64,000 bases of DNA from JBGSQR01 sp964509295 (lineage in GTDB: Bacteria; Desulfobacterota; Desulfuromonadia; Geobacterales; Pseudopelobacteraceae): NCBI GenBank assembly GCA_964509295.1, contig CAZDWS010000004.1, positions 1 to 64,000 of the forward strand, read 5' to 3'. Within the stretch, counting starts at the first letter, position 1. Each line of letters opens with the position of its first letter. The notes beneath the pieces are model-generated. The model was not told the DNA's origin, did not search any database, and was given only the letters and a program-made list of their open reading frames with translations. Of the stretch, positions 17,124 through 25,813 are shown in pieces. The position numbers and the translations under genes are program-made.

Positions 17124-18545
17124 ATGGATCTCATGCTGTTTGCTCCTGAATTGATACTATTATTGGGCAGCCTGGTTCTTTTCTTCATTACAACAGGACA
17201 GGCCGGTGGTAATAAAGCCAGGACATTGACTATTGTAATTACGATTGCAGCTATTGCTGCCGGTTTTTCCTCATTTTGTATGACCGGCTATCTGTTTTTT
17301 GACGCCTACAAAATCGACCTGTTTTCCCAGTCATTCAAGATAGTCATCCTGATGGGTCTTGCGGCAGTTCTGATGCTTGGCTCTGAATTAAAAGACATAG
17401 CGGATGATATCCGCCCCGAATACTATCTGTTTCTGTTGCTGAGCGCTCTCGGTCTGGTGATGCTTGTCAGCAGTGTTGAGTTGCTGACCATCTTCATCGC
17501 TCTGGAACTTTCATCCTACTCCCTGTACATCCTGGTCCCCATGCGCGATGATCGCGGCGGCCTGCGGATCCAGATGGAATCGGCTATCAAGTATATTATC
17601 TTTGGAGCTGTCGCAACCGGTATCATGCTGTTCGGCATGAGCTACATGTTCGGTCTGACCGGCACAACCTATCTGGTTGATCTGCTGCCGCGCCTGCACC
17701 AGCTCATGGATTCACCGGCAGCCATCTTTGCCATTGCCATGGTTTTGGGTGGCTTTTTGTTCAAACTGGCAGCTTTTCCGTTTCATTCCTGGGTTCCGGA
17801 TGTCTATCAGGGCGCTGCAAACGAAACAACCGCTTTTATCGCCTCTGTTCCTAAGGTTGCCGCTGTTGCACTGCTGATCCGCATCACCGCACTGGCTACA
17901 CCTGAAGGACAAGGCATAGTCACCCTGCTGACAATACTTGCCATCTGTTCCATGTTTTACGGCAACCTGGTGGCACTGGTTCAAACTGACCTGAAACGTA
18001 TGCTCGGCTTTTCCGGAATTGCCCACGCCGGTTATGTACTGCTCGGCCTGGTTACATTACGGGAGACCGGTTATGCGGCCGCCATCTACTATATAGTCGG
18101 CTACCTGGTTATGAATCTGGCCGGATTTCTGGTTATCTGCAAACTGTCCCAGAAAGGTGAAAACCTTGTTGTTGACGACTTGAGCGGCCTGCACAAACGC
18201 TCACCGCTACTGGCCCTTACCATGCTGGTCAGCATGCTTTCCATGGCTGGCATCCCGCCTTTTGTCGGATTTATGGGTAAGTTCAGCCTGATGACTGAAG
18301 CATACAGGGCCGGCCACATGACTCTGGTTATCATGGCTGCTATCAATACAGCCATTGCAATCTACTACTATCTCTCGGTTGTTCGCGTCACCTATTCTAC
18401 CGCAACCAATGATCGCCCAAATTTGTCAATTGGTCTTACAACTAAAGTCTTGAGTATTTCCATGATTTTAATTATAATCCTGCTCGGCATACTTCCTGAG
18501 AAAATTATTCAGCTTGCTACACAGGCGGTTCGTACAATTCTGTAA
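17124..18545 (+). CDS. nuoN: complex I subunit N
   Basis: A 473-residue antiporter-like subunit. It begins with LMLFAPELILLLGSLVL, has the TM5 segment TIFIALELSSYSLYILV with the conserved glutamate, the FKLAAFPFHSWVPDVYQGAANETTAFIASVPKVAA channel helix, and the MLGFSGIAHAGYVLLGL motif. It is the last structural gene of the operon and sits next to NuoK in the assembled complex. Three hairpins follow within 150 bases, so transcription probably ends here. Confidence 0.96.
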   Translation: MDLMLFAPELILLLGSLVLFFITTGQAGGNKARTLTIVITIAAIAAGFSSFCMTGYLFFDAYKIDLFSQSFKIVILMGLAAVLMLGSELKDIADDIRPEYYLFLLLSALGLVMLVSSVELLTIFIALELSSYSLYILVPMRDDRGGLRIQMESAIKYIIFGAVATGIMLFGMSYMFGLTGTTYLVDLLPRLHQLMDSPAAIFAIAMVLGGFLFKLAAFPFHSWVPDVYQGAANETTAFIASVPKVAAVALLIRITALATPEGQGIVTLLTILAICSMFYGNLVALVQTDLKRMLGFSGIAHAGYVLLGLVTLRETGYAAAIYYIVGYLVMNLAGFLVICKLSQKGENLVVDDLSGLHKRSPLLALTMLVSMLSMAGIPPFVGFMGKFSLMTEAYRAGHMTLVIMAAINTAIAIYYYLSVVRVTYSTATNDRPNLSIGLTTKVLSISMILIIILLGILPEKIIQLATQAVRTIL

Positions 18546-18548
18546 TAT

Positions 18549-18617
18549 GCTGTTTCAAAGTTGAAACAGCTAAAATTCCTGGATTGGCTCCAAATGTGTT
18601 AATCCACTCCAGGAATT
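18549..18617 (+). promoter_or_regulatory. two hairpins after nuoN, the second covering the next ribosome site
   Basis: Arms 18549-18558 and 18561-18570 (GCTGTTTCAA and complement) form a first 10-bp hairpin right after the nuoN stop. Arms 18574-18583 and 18608-18617 (AATTCCTGGA and complement) form a second, with an inner GGATT/AATCC pair at 18581-18585 and 18601-18605. The right arm of the second contains AGGAAT, the only plausible ribosome site for the kinase ATG at 18625, so the site would be hidden when the hairpin forms. Pairings are seen directly; regulation is inferred. Confidence 0.6.
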
Positions 18618-18624
18618 AAAGACA

Positions 18625-21363
18625 ATGATTTTTTTAAATAAGTTTTCAATGTGCAAGGTTTCAGCAACTAAAACCTTGCACATTTTTTATATAGTCTCAT
18701 TATTATTCACATTGTCTTTCAGCCTTTCTTTTGCTGCAGAAAATCAACAAGGCAACCGGGCGGAAATCCTCGTACTTCACTCTTACAGCCCCGACTATAG
18801 CTGGACAAAAACAGAACAAACCGGAATAGACAGCATCTTCAGTCCACTTGCCTCTCAATACAAATTACGTATTGAGTATATGGACACAAACCATAATCCC
18901 GCCATATCCAAGGGACCTCTTTTACAAACACTTTATAAAGACAAGTTTTCCAACTCACATTTCAAAGCTATCATAGCTTCAGACAATGCTGCTTTAGATT
19001 TTCTAAAACTGAATCGGGATAAACTATTTCCCAATGTTCCTATTATTTTCTGTGGAATCAATGGCTATGAACCGGCAATGACTGCCAATTTCCATAATTC
19101 AACAGGCGTTGCTGAAGAAAATGATTTTTCCGGACTCTTCGATACGATAGGTCGATTGCATCCAAATGTGGGACGTGTCGTCATCTACGGCAGTGCCTCT
19201 GACCCTTCACATCAGGCCAATGTGGCCCTGATAAAAAAATCATTCAGGTCATTAGTAACACACCTTAAAATTGATATCCGGGAATTCAGTGATATAGAAT
19301 CGTGCATAGCCGATGCCAGGAAACTGTCTGAATACACTGTTATTCTGATGGTGGGAAGTATGCGTACCCAAGGTGGAGAAGGTATTAATCTCCAGCGTGC
19401 CAACGAGTTAATGTCGCCAGAAGTAAATGTACCAATATACTCTGCATGGGATTTTGCCATTAACTATGGTGCCGTAGGAGGACTTGTAGTCAGCGGCTAT
19501 GACCAGGGTCGACTGGCCGCAGAATTGGCACTGCGAATTCTAAAAGGGGAGTCGGTCGACAAAATTGAAGTACAGCGCAATGTTAACAATGTCTACATGT
19601 TTGACTATAAACAGTTGTCGCGTTTTGGATTACGCATTGATCAACTGCCAAAAAATGCAATCATCCTTAATAAACCAGAAAGTGCCTACCAGTTTTCAAA
19701 AGAAACCACTCTTGCAATTGCATTTTCATTTTCAATTCTGTGTGCTGCGGTAATAATCCTTGGATTTAATGTCAGACGCAGAAAACGTGTAGAAGCTGAG
19801 CTGGAGGCCTCGCAGGAAAAATATGAAAAAGCCTTTCGCAACAGTGCAGACGTCATAGGAATTGCAAGACTATCCGATGGGAGTTATATCGAAGTCAGCG
19901 AAGTTTTCTTCCGTATTTTTGGTTTTTCCCGGGAAGAAGTAATTAACATGCCTTCTGCGGCCACAGATGAACCTGATTCAACTGTAGGTTTTAAACTCTG
20001 GTTGTCCAGCCAGGCCCGGACAGAGCTGTTCAATAGTTTTCACAAGCAGGGATATGTAAAAAACCTTGAAGTAGTCTGGTGCACCAAAAAGCTGGAACAG
20101 CGTATTGGTCTTTATTCAGCCGAAGTAATCAATATTGGCGCAGAACCATGCATAATTTATGTCTGGCACGATATTACCGAACGAAAACAAGCAGAAATCC
20201 ACCGCCTGGAACTGGAAGAGAGACTAAGACTTGCTCAGAAGATGGAAAGCATCGGCCTGCTTGCCGGTGGTATTGCACATGACTTCAATAACCTCCTCAC
20301 CCCAATTCTCGGCTACTCAGAAATATTACTGGCGGGAATTCAGACCGGTGATCCTCGTAAAAGAGCTTTACAGCAGATACGTGAAGCTTCAGAACGATCA
20401 GCAACACTGGTACAGCAGCTACTTGCCTTCAGCCGCAAACAGATGCTGGAACTAAGGCAAGTCGACATTGGTGATGTAGTAAAACGATTTGAGCAGATTT
20501 TGAGAAGCACTATCAGGGAAGATATACAGATAAACAGCCATTTGACATCAGATCTAGGAATAGTACTTGCCGACATTGGGCAAATTGAGCAGGTGCTCAT
20601 GAACCTTGCAGTAAATGCTCAGGATGCAATGCCCAATGGGGGACTACTGACCATTGAAACCCAGAATGTATTCCTGGATGAGTCATATGCAGCAATGAAC
20701 CCGGAAGCCAGTACCGGTCCACATGTTGCCCTGATTGTAAGTGACTCTGGCACCGGCATCAGCAAAGACGCACTCGATCATATTTTTGAACCGTTTTTTA
20801 CAACCAAGGAAAGCGGCAGGGGAACCGGCCTGGGACTGGCTACTGTTTACGGCATTGTTAAACAACACGATGGCAGCATTTCAGTCTACTCCGAGCTTGA
20901 GAGAGGAACCACATTCAAGGTTTATCTGAAGTGCGTATCAACCTCTGCAACGGATATAAACAACCTGAATCAGGTTCAGACAGAGCTTTCAAGAGGAACA
21001 GAAACAATCCTTGTAGTAGAAGACAATGATCTGGTCAGGGATCTGGCCTGTGAGATGCTTCAACTGGCCGGGTACAATGTGTTATCTGCAGATGGCGGAG
21101 AGAATGCCTTGCAAGTCTTTAAACAACATGAGGGGCAGGTTGATCTATTGCTGACAGATGTGATCATGCCCGGCATGAACGGCAAGGAAATTGCTCTCAG
21201 GCTATGTACAAAAAAACCGGAATTAAAAGTTCTCTACATGTCGGGATATACGGGCAATATTATTGGGCAGCATGGCCTACTGAAAGAGGAAGTGCATTTG
21301 ATCCAAAAGCCGTTATCACTTAATGCTCTCAGTGATAAAATACGTCAGGTGCTTGATTTGTAA
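18625..21363 (+). CDS. hybrid sensor histidine kinase with periplasmic binding-protein-like sensor
   Basis: A 912-residue membrane-bound hybrid kinase. Order: signal sequence/membrane segment (about 15-38), a periplasmic domain (about 45-345) resembling ABC-type substrate-binding proteins (ILVLHSYSPDYSWT, IIASDNAALDFL, VSGYDQGRLAAELALRIL), a membrane helix (about 363-384), a PAS domain (about 395-515), HisKA with His552 (GGIAHDFNNLLTPILGY), HATPase_c (GTGISKDALDHIFEPFFTTK; GTGLGLATVYGI) and a C-terminal receiver with Asp845 (LLLTDVIMPGMNG). The ligand is unknown. The ATG at 18625 is chosen for AGGAAT upstream; later ATG 18649 or TTG 18676 lack a site. An intrinsic terminator overlaps the first codons. 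Confidence 0.9.
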   Translation: MIFLNKFSMCKVSATKTLHIFYIVSLLFTLSFSLSFAAENQQGNRAEILVLHSYSPDYSWTKTEQTGIDSIFSPLASQYKLRIEYMDTNHNPAISKGPLLQTLYKDKFSNSHFKAIIASDNAALDFLKLNRDKLFPNVPIIFCGINGYEPAMTANFHNSTGVAEENDFSGLFDTIGRLHPNVGRVVIYGSASDPSHQANVALIKKSFRSLVTHLKIDIREFSDIESCIADARKLSEYTVILMVGSMRTQGGEGINLQRANELMSPEVNVPIYSAWDFAINYGAVGGLVVSGYDQGRLAAELALRILKGESVDKIEVQRNVNNVYMFDYKQLSRFGLRIDQLPKNAIILNKPESAYQFSKETTLAIAFSFSILCAAVIILGFNVRRRKRVEAELEASQEKYEKAFRNSADVIGIARLSDGSYIEVSEVFFRIFGFSREEVINMPSAATDEPDSTVGFKLWLSSQARTELFNSFHKQGYVKNLEVVWCTKKLEQRIGLYSAEVINIGAEPCIIYVWHDITERKQAEIHRLELEERLRLAQKMESIGLLAGGIAHDFNNLLTPILGYSEILLAGIQTGDPRKRALQQIREASERSATLVQQLLAFSRKQMLELRQVDIGDVVKRFEQILRSTIREDIQINSHLTSDLGIVLADIGQIEQVLMNLAVNAQDAMPNGGLLTIETQNVFLDESYAAMNPEASTGPHVALIVSDSGTGISKDALDHIFEPFFTTKESGRGTGLGLATVYGIVKQHDGSISVYSELERGTTFKVYLKCVSTSATDINNLNQVQTELSRGTETILVVEDNDLVRDLACEMLQLAGYNVLSADGGENALQVFKQHEGQVDLLLTDVIMPGMNGKEIALRLCTKKPELKVLYMSGYTGNIIGQHGLLKEEVHLIQKPLSLNALSDKIRQVLDL
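18649..18688 (+). terminator. strong intrinsic terminator inside the sensor-kinase leader codons
   Basis: Arms 18649-18661 (ATGTGCAAGGTTT) and 18671-18683 pair perfectly over 13 bp around a 9-base loop and are followed by six T. It is the best intrinsic terminator of the region and most likely ends the nuo transcript. It also lies within codons 9-21 of the kinase reading frame, upstream of the signal-peptide hydrophobic core, so it may attenuate the kinase gene. Confidence 0.8.
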
Positions 21364-21381
21364 TACCCGGCACCTGACGTA
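21341..21381. terminator. 12-bp inverted repeat at kinase stop codon
   Basis: Arms 21341-21352 (TACGTCAGGTGC) and 21370-21381 are exact reverse complements; the left arm lies in the last kinase codons. It separates the convergent kinase and clpV genes. There is no U-tract after it in the plus direction, so it is a possible terminator or 3-prime stabiliser only. Confidence 0.45.
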
Positions 21382-21406
21382 GCAAGATTAGTGTGCTCAA
21401 CTCAAA

Positions 21407-24079
21407 TTATTTTGTTTTTTTCTTCTTCAACTTCATATTCACAGGTTTTATCTCTTCGCCGAATTCAAAAGTAAAGCAGCCCTCCTTATCAACCCCCAAT
21501 CTGACTGCTGACGGCATTTCACCACTTCCCATCTGCATCAGAATCTTTTCCGACAGCTGCGGTAGAATTGTACCTCGCATGATGTGGTCAATATTCCTGG
21601 CACCGGTTTCTACTTCGGTACAGCGGTCTGCGATCCGTTCAACAACCTCATCTGCATAGGTAAGCTGCATTTTGTTGCTCTCAAACAGACGTGTCACCAG
21701 CTTTTCCAGCCTTAGCATAACGATCTCTTTCATAAAACCGGGATCAAGCAGAAAAAACGGCGTAACTGTCATGCGTGCCAGCAGTGCCGGCTTAAAGTGT
21801 CGTGACAGAATCGGCCTGATCGCTTCGGTTAAAGTCGCTGCTGAGAGCCTTTCCGAACCTGAACACAACTGGCTGACAACATCCGACGCCAGGTTGCTGG
21901 TCAGAAACAGGACCGTATTTTTAAAATCTATTTCGCGCCCCTCACCGTCCGACAGGCTGCCCTTGTCAAAGACCTGATAGAACAGATTAACCACATCCAG
22001 ATGCGCCTTTTCAACCTCGTCCATCAACACAACTGAATATGGCTGGCGTCGTACCGCCTCGGTTAAAACGCCCCCCTCACCAAAGCCCACATAACCTGGC
22101 GGAGAGCCGATCAGACGGCTGACCGTGTGTGCCTCCTGGAATTCGCTCATATTAATGGTAGTCAGAAAACGGTCTCCACCGAACAGCAGATCCGCCACTG
22201 CCAGAGCGGTTTCGGTTTTACCGACGCCGGAAGGCCCAACCAGCAGGAAGATACCTTGCGGTCGTGAAGGATCATGCAAACCGGCCTTGGCAGCCCGTAC
22301 AGTTTCGCCAATTACCCGGATCGCCTCATCCTGACCCTTGATGCGCTGCTTCAGGTCTTTTTCCAGCTGCATGACATTATTTGCCTGATCACGCAGCACT
22401 TTTCCCAAAGGAATACCGGTCCAGTCCGAAACAACCTTGGCTACAACATCCGGGTCAACTTCGATGCGTACCAGAGGAGAAGCGCCCTGAACCTGTGCCA
22501 GTTCTTCCGTCAGAGTAGCGATACTTATTCTAAGCTCTTTGATTTTATCTTCCGCGTCCTGTTCTGTAACCAGTACACCCAGCTCTTTACGGCATTCCAC
22601 CAGACGATGGGCCAAGGCCTGTTCTTTCTTCCAGCGAGCCGTCAAATCGGCCAGCTCAGACTGCGATTTTATTAAGCGAGATTCCAGACCCTGCCTGCGT
22701 TCTTCATCAATCACAGCACCATGAAGGCAATCCCTGTCCAGCGCATTTCTTTCCCGTTCCAGCGCCTGAATCGAACGTTCCAGATCCTCCACAACCGAGG
22801 GTTTGGCTGTCAGCAGTATTTTGATTCGTGCTGCGCTTGTATCCAGCAGGTCAACCGCCTTGTCAGGCAGCTGACGACCGGAAATATATCTACCTGACAG
22901 CTCTGCTGCAGCAACAATGGCGTCATCACGCACAACAACACCATGGGCCTCTTCGTATTTATCCTTCAGACCGCGCAAAATCAGCACAGCGGTTTCAACT
23001 GATGGCTCATCCAGTTTAACAGGCTGAAAACGACGGGCAAGGGCCGCATCCTTCTCAAAATACTTCTTATACTCGGACCAGGTCGTAGCCGCTATTGTAC
23101 GCAATTCACCACGGGCCAGGGCCGGTTTCAGCAGATTGGCCGCATCGCCGCCGCCCGCCTGGGCACCGGCACCGATCATTGTATGTGCCTCATCAATAAA
23201 CAGAATAATAGGCTTGGGTGAAGACTTGATCTCACTGATTACCGACTTGAGGCGGTTTTCAAATTCCCCCTTAACCCCTGCCCCGGCCTGCAGCAACCCC
23301 ATGTCCAGCCCCAAAATCGACACATCACGCAGAATATCAGGGATATCGCCCTGCACAATTCGCAATGCCAGCCCCTCCACTACGGCGGTCTTGCCAACCC
23401 CGGCCTCACCAACCACGATCGGGTTATTCTTTCTACGTCTGGCCAGAATATCAATCATCTGGGATATTTCCGTATCACGTCCAAAGACAGGATCAATCTC
23501 GCCTGCAGCGGCTTTCCCGGTGAAATCCGTACAGTATTTTGTCAGCGCATTAGTTCCAGCGGGAACTGTTTCATCCCGCACAGGTCGCTCTCCAACCGGA
23601 GAGTTCTCCACCGAGCCCCGGGCAATGCCATTAAACTGTTTCAACAGCGCATCACGGCTGATTGGCCTCAACGTATCAACATATTTACCTTCGGCCAATT
23701 GCAGCGGTTTCGCCAGCAACGCAGCCAGCAGAGCACCGGAACGGATCCGTTCATCAGCCAGATCAATTGACGATACCAGCCAGGCATCCTGAAACCATTG
23801 AATCAGAACCGGCGAAAATACCGGCTTACCGCCATTACCTGTATGCAGTCTTTCAATGGTCTGCTCCAGAGAGTTCTGCACTGCAGAAGGGTCTATCTCA
23901 AACTGACGCAAAATCATCGGCAGATCCCCTTGAGGCTCCTCAAGAAGCTTGGCCAGCAGATGTTCCACAGTAACTTCATAATGGGTTCTGGATACACAAA
24001 GCCCGGCAGCAGCTTCCAGAGCGCGGGTGCAGTGCGGTGTCAGTCGATTAAGCAGGCTTTTGATGTCAACTGTAAGCAT
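21407..24079 (-). CDS. clpV: T6SS sheath-recycling ATPase ClpV (TssH)
   Basis: An 890-residue Clp/Hsp100 hexameric ATPase that disassembles contracted TssB-TssC sheaths. It has an N-terminal double Clp_N repeat, AAA-1 with Walker A GEAGVGKT and Walker B LFIDEAHTMIGAG, a middle coiled-coil domain (about 410-520), AAA-2 with GPSGVGKTETAL and VVLMDEVEKAH, and a D2-small domain. The spacing and GAGAQAGGGDAANLLKPALARGELRTIAATTW region fit the ClpV1 subfamily better than ClpB. It is the last recognisable T6SS core gene at the left end of the island and has a good AAAGGAAAG ribosome site. Confidence 0.95.
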   Translation of the reverse strand: MLTVDIKSLLNRLTPHCTRALEAAAGLCVSRTHYEVTVEHLLAKLLEEPQGDLPMILRQFEIDPSAVQNSLEQTIERLHTGNGGKPVFSPVLIQWFQDAWLVSSIDLADERIRSGALLAALLAKPLQLAEGKYVDTLRPISRDALLKQFNGIARGSVENSPVGERPVRDETVPAGTNALTKYCTDFTGKAAAGEIDPVFGRDTEISQMIDILARRRKNNPIVVGEAGVGKTAVVEGLALRIVQGDIPDILRDVSILGLDMGLLQAGAGVKGEFENRLKSVISEIKSSPKPIILFIDEAHTMIGAGAQAGGGDAANLLKPALARGELRTIAATTWSEYKKYFEKDAALARRFQPVKLDEPSVETAVLILRGLKDKYEEAHGVVVRDDAIVAAAELSGRYISGRQLPDKAVDLLDTSAARIKILLTAKPSVVEDLERSIQALERERNALDRDCLHGAVIDEERRQGLESRLIKSQSELADLTARWKKEQALAHRLVECRKELGVLVTEQDAEDKIKELRISIATLTEELAQVQGASPLVRIEVDPDVVAKVVSDWTGIPLGKVLRDQANNVMQLEKDLKQRIKGQDEAIRVIGETVRAAKAGLHDPSRPQGIFLLVGPSGVGKTETALAVADLLFGGDRFLTTINMSEFQEAHTVSRLIGSPPGYVGFGEGGVLTEAVRRQPYSVVLMDEVEKAHLDVVNLFYQVFDKGSLSDGEGREIDFKNTVLFLTSNLASDVVSQLCSGSERLSAATLTEAIRPILSRHFKPALLARMTVTPFFLLDPGFMKEIVMLRLEKLVTRLFESNKMQLTYADEVVERIADRCTEVETGARNIDHIMRGTILPQLSEKILMQMGSGEMPSAVRLGVDKEGCFTFEFGEEIKPVNMKLKKKKTK

Positions 24080-24222
24080 TATTTATCTTTCCTTTTAAAT
24101 TAGATTAACTTAAATCAAGACTGATAAAAAGTGAGCCGCCGGACATAACCGGTCGCCGTTTCAAATACAACTTGGAAGAGATGCGGAAGGCGGGCAAACC
24201 AAGAGTACCCATGATATAAAAT

Positions 24223-24462
24223 TTAAATCAAATTCATCGCCTCAACCTGGTTTACAGATACGCCTTCACCCTTAGCGTACATCTTGCCAAGCATGAACTG
24301 GGCATTTATGTCTCCAAGCTCAGCGGCATGACTGAACTCATTATAGGACTGTTTGAAATCTTTTCTTTCGTAAGCGGCCATTCCTTCTTTAAAACCCGCA
24401 TATACATTAGACACCTGCGAAGTCAGCATCAGAACTATTAAACAGGCAAGACGACTAAACAT
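24223..24462 (-). CDS. short exported Sel1-repeat protein
   Basis: A 79-residue protein with a signal peptide (about 1-22, cleaved after VYA) and roughly one and a half Sel1/TPR-like repeats (GMAAYERKDFKQSYNEFSHAAELGDINAQFMLGKMYAKGEGV). The reading frame stops at EAMNLI, in the middle of what would normally be the next repeat, so it may be a truncated member of the family. It lies between clpV and an unknown exported protein. Sel1 proteins often act as adaptors or occur as immunity proteins next to secreted toxins; no partner is identified here. Confidence 0.6.
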   Translation of the reverse strand: MFSRLACLIVLMLTSQVSNVYAGFKEGMAAYERKDFKQSYNEFSHAAELGDINAQFMLGKMYAKGEGVSVNQVEAMNLI

Positions 24463-25053
24463 ATTAACCCCCTGTTTCTCAATTAAACTAAATCGCCTAA
24501 TCCTGATTAACAGGATAAGTGCGTTAACGACGGTATTTTCTGCCGGATAAGCGCAGAAAACAACTTCTAACCTACTAATAGCAGGGACAAATCACTTCTA
24601 AGCCAAACATATTTTTCAAACAATTAATATTCTCAATTCAAAATTATTTAACAGCTTAAAACACAGCAATACTTACTACAGCAATAACGGTAATAAGTCA
24701 AGCATATGCAGTCAATATCACTACCTTAGTACTACAACTTTGGGCACAAATTTAACAACAGGAGGTTTGCAACTTTAGAAGGGATGGGAAACAACAATGG
24801 TGAGTAAAATGCTTAACGAATTAAACCGGTTTAAACATTTGAAATAATTATTATGCGGCCCAAATTTAAACAAAACATAACACAAACAACTCTTATTTCA
24901 CTCAAAGACGCAACGCTTAAAATCCTGTAAATATTTTTTCACTTAAAAGTCTTTATTTGCCTAGTTGCGCGAGTAAATATTCATGTAAATTTGACACCAT
25001 ATTCAACCTGGCTGACATAACATATAAACGTCTTTACAGCTGTAGTTGTCATA
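24463..25053. other. AT-rich non-coding stretch
   Basis: About 590 bases with many stop codons in all frames. A 6-bp hairpin (ATCCTG/CAGGAT) lies near 24500-24516. A strong ribosome-site-like AGGAGG at about 24760-24766 is followed only by very short frames. No tRNA, riboswitch or repeat array was recognised. Confidence 0.5.
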
Positions 25054-25647
25054 CTAACGCAGTAAAAATTGATTATTATCAATATAAAGCGTCCAAACAT
25101 ACCCCTGTTCATCTTTTAGCCACTCAAAATTGATAATTCTTTTTTCTTTATCAACAGTAAAACCTTTAGAAGGATCAGCCAAAGTATCGGCACCATCTTT
25201 TGAATACAATGTTTTCAGATTGATACAGCTTTGCAGCAAGAACTTATCCACAAGATTTACATGACTTTTAGTGACATTGATCAACAGCAAATTATCCTCG
25301 TAGCCTGCTCCACAATACCCGGTGCGATTCCTGGCATTAGACGGCTTTCTTGAAAGCACTACATACTGACTTGTTTTACCGGTGGAAACATCCAACAAGA
25401 GACGTGTTTCATCACTGTTCAAAAGCTCCGAAGCCAGCTTGGTGTTAATACTTACGGGGCGACTTTTCTTCTCGCCGCCAACTCTGGCGATAATCTTTTT
25501 GCCGGATTGTGAAACAGATATTGTTGTGCCGTTTTTTACTGGCAACAATAACGGAGCTGTCTTTAATGAATCAGCTTCAGCACTGCGGTTTGACAATAAA
25601 ATACAAAATAAAACAGCAATGATAAGTGTTGTCAATTTGTTAGGCAT
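25054..25647 (-). CDS. exported protein of unknown function
   Basis: A 197-residue protein with a clear signal peptide (about 1-25, hydrophobic core LIIAVLFCILLS, cleavage near AEA-D). The mature part is predicted mostly beta and has two cysteines (GYCGAGYEDN and LLQSCINL) that could form a disulphide in the periplasm. A GGGAGC ribosome site precedes the ATG. I do not recognise the family. It lies between the response regulator and the Sel1 protein at the edge of the T6SS island, so an immunity or envelope role is possible but unproven. Confidence 0.7.
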   Translation of the reverse strand: MPNKLTTLIIAVLFCILLSNRSAEADSLKTAPLLLPVKNGTTISVSQSGKKIIARVGGEKKSRPVSINTKLASELLNSDETRLLLDVSTGKTSQYVVLSRKPSNARNRTGYCGAGYEDNLLLINVTKSHVNLVDKFLLQSCINLKTLYSKDGADTLADPSKGFTVDKEKRIINFEWLKDEQGYVWTLYIDNNQFLLR

Positions 25648-25813
25648 AATAAGCTCCCAAACCCTTATAAACAGAATAACTTCTAACTTATTTAACGGTA
25701 TATAGGCGTTTCAGCTTTTTACTGAGACAAAACTCTAAAAATCAATTCCCCAAAGCGATTTGTGGCACTTTAAAAAAGAATCAACATTTGAACACACCGA
25801 TACGGCAAAATAG

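Noticed and set aside
23136..23792. 218-codon plus-strand frame opposite clpV
   Set aside because: It is rich in Ser/Pro/Arg as typical of shadows of a conserved gene, and ClpV motifs are clear on the minus strand.
24797..24847. 16-codon plus-strand frame starting ATGGTGAGT
   Set aside because: Very short, overlaps another ATG with a stop soon after, and the nearby AGGAGG is not at a proper distance.
24463..25053. Possible cyclic-di-GMP (GEMM) riboswitch in the spacer
   Set aside because: Such riboswitches are common in Geobacter relatives, but the conserved GCAAAGCC-type core was not found here or in the other spacers.
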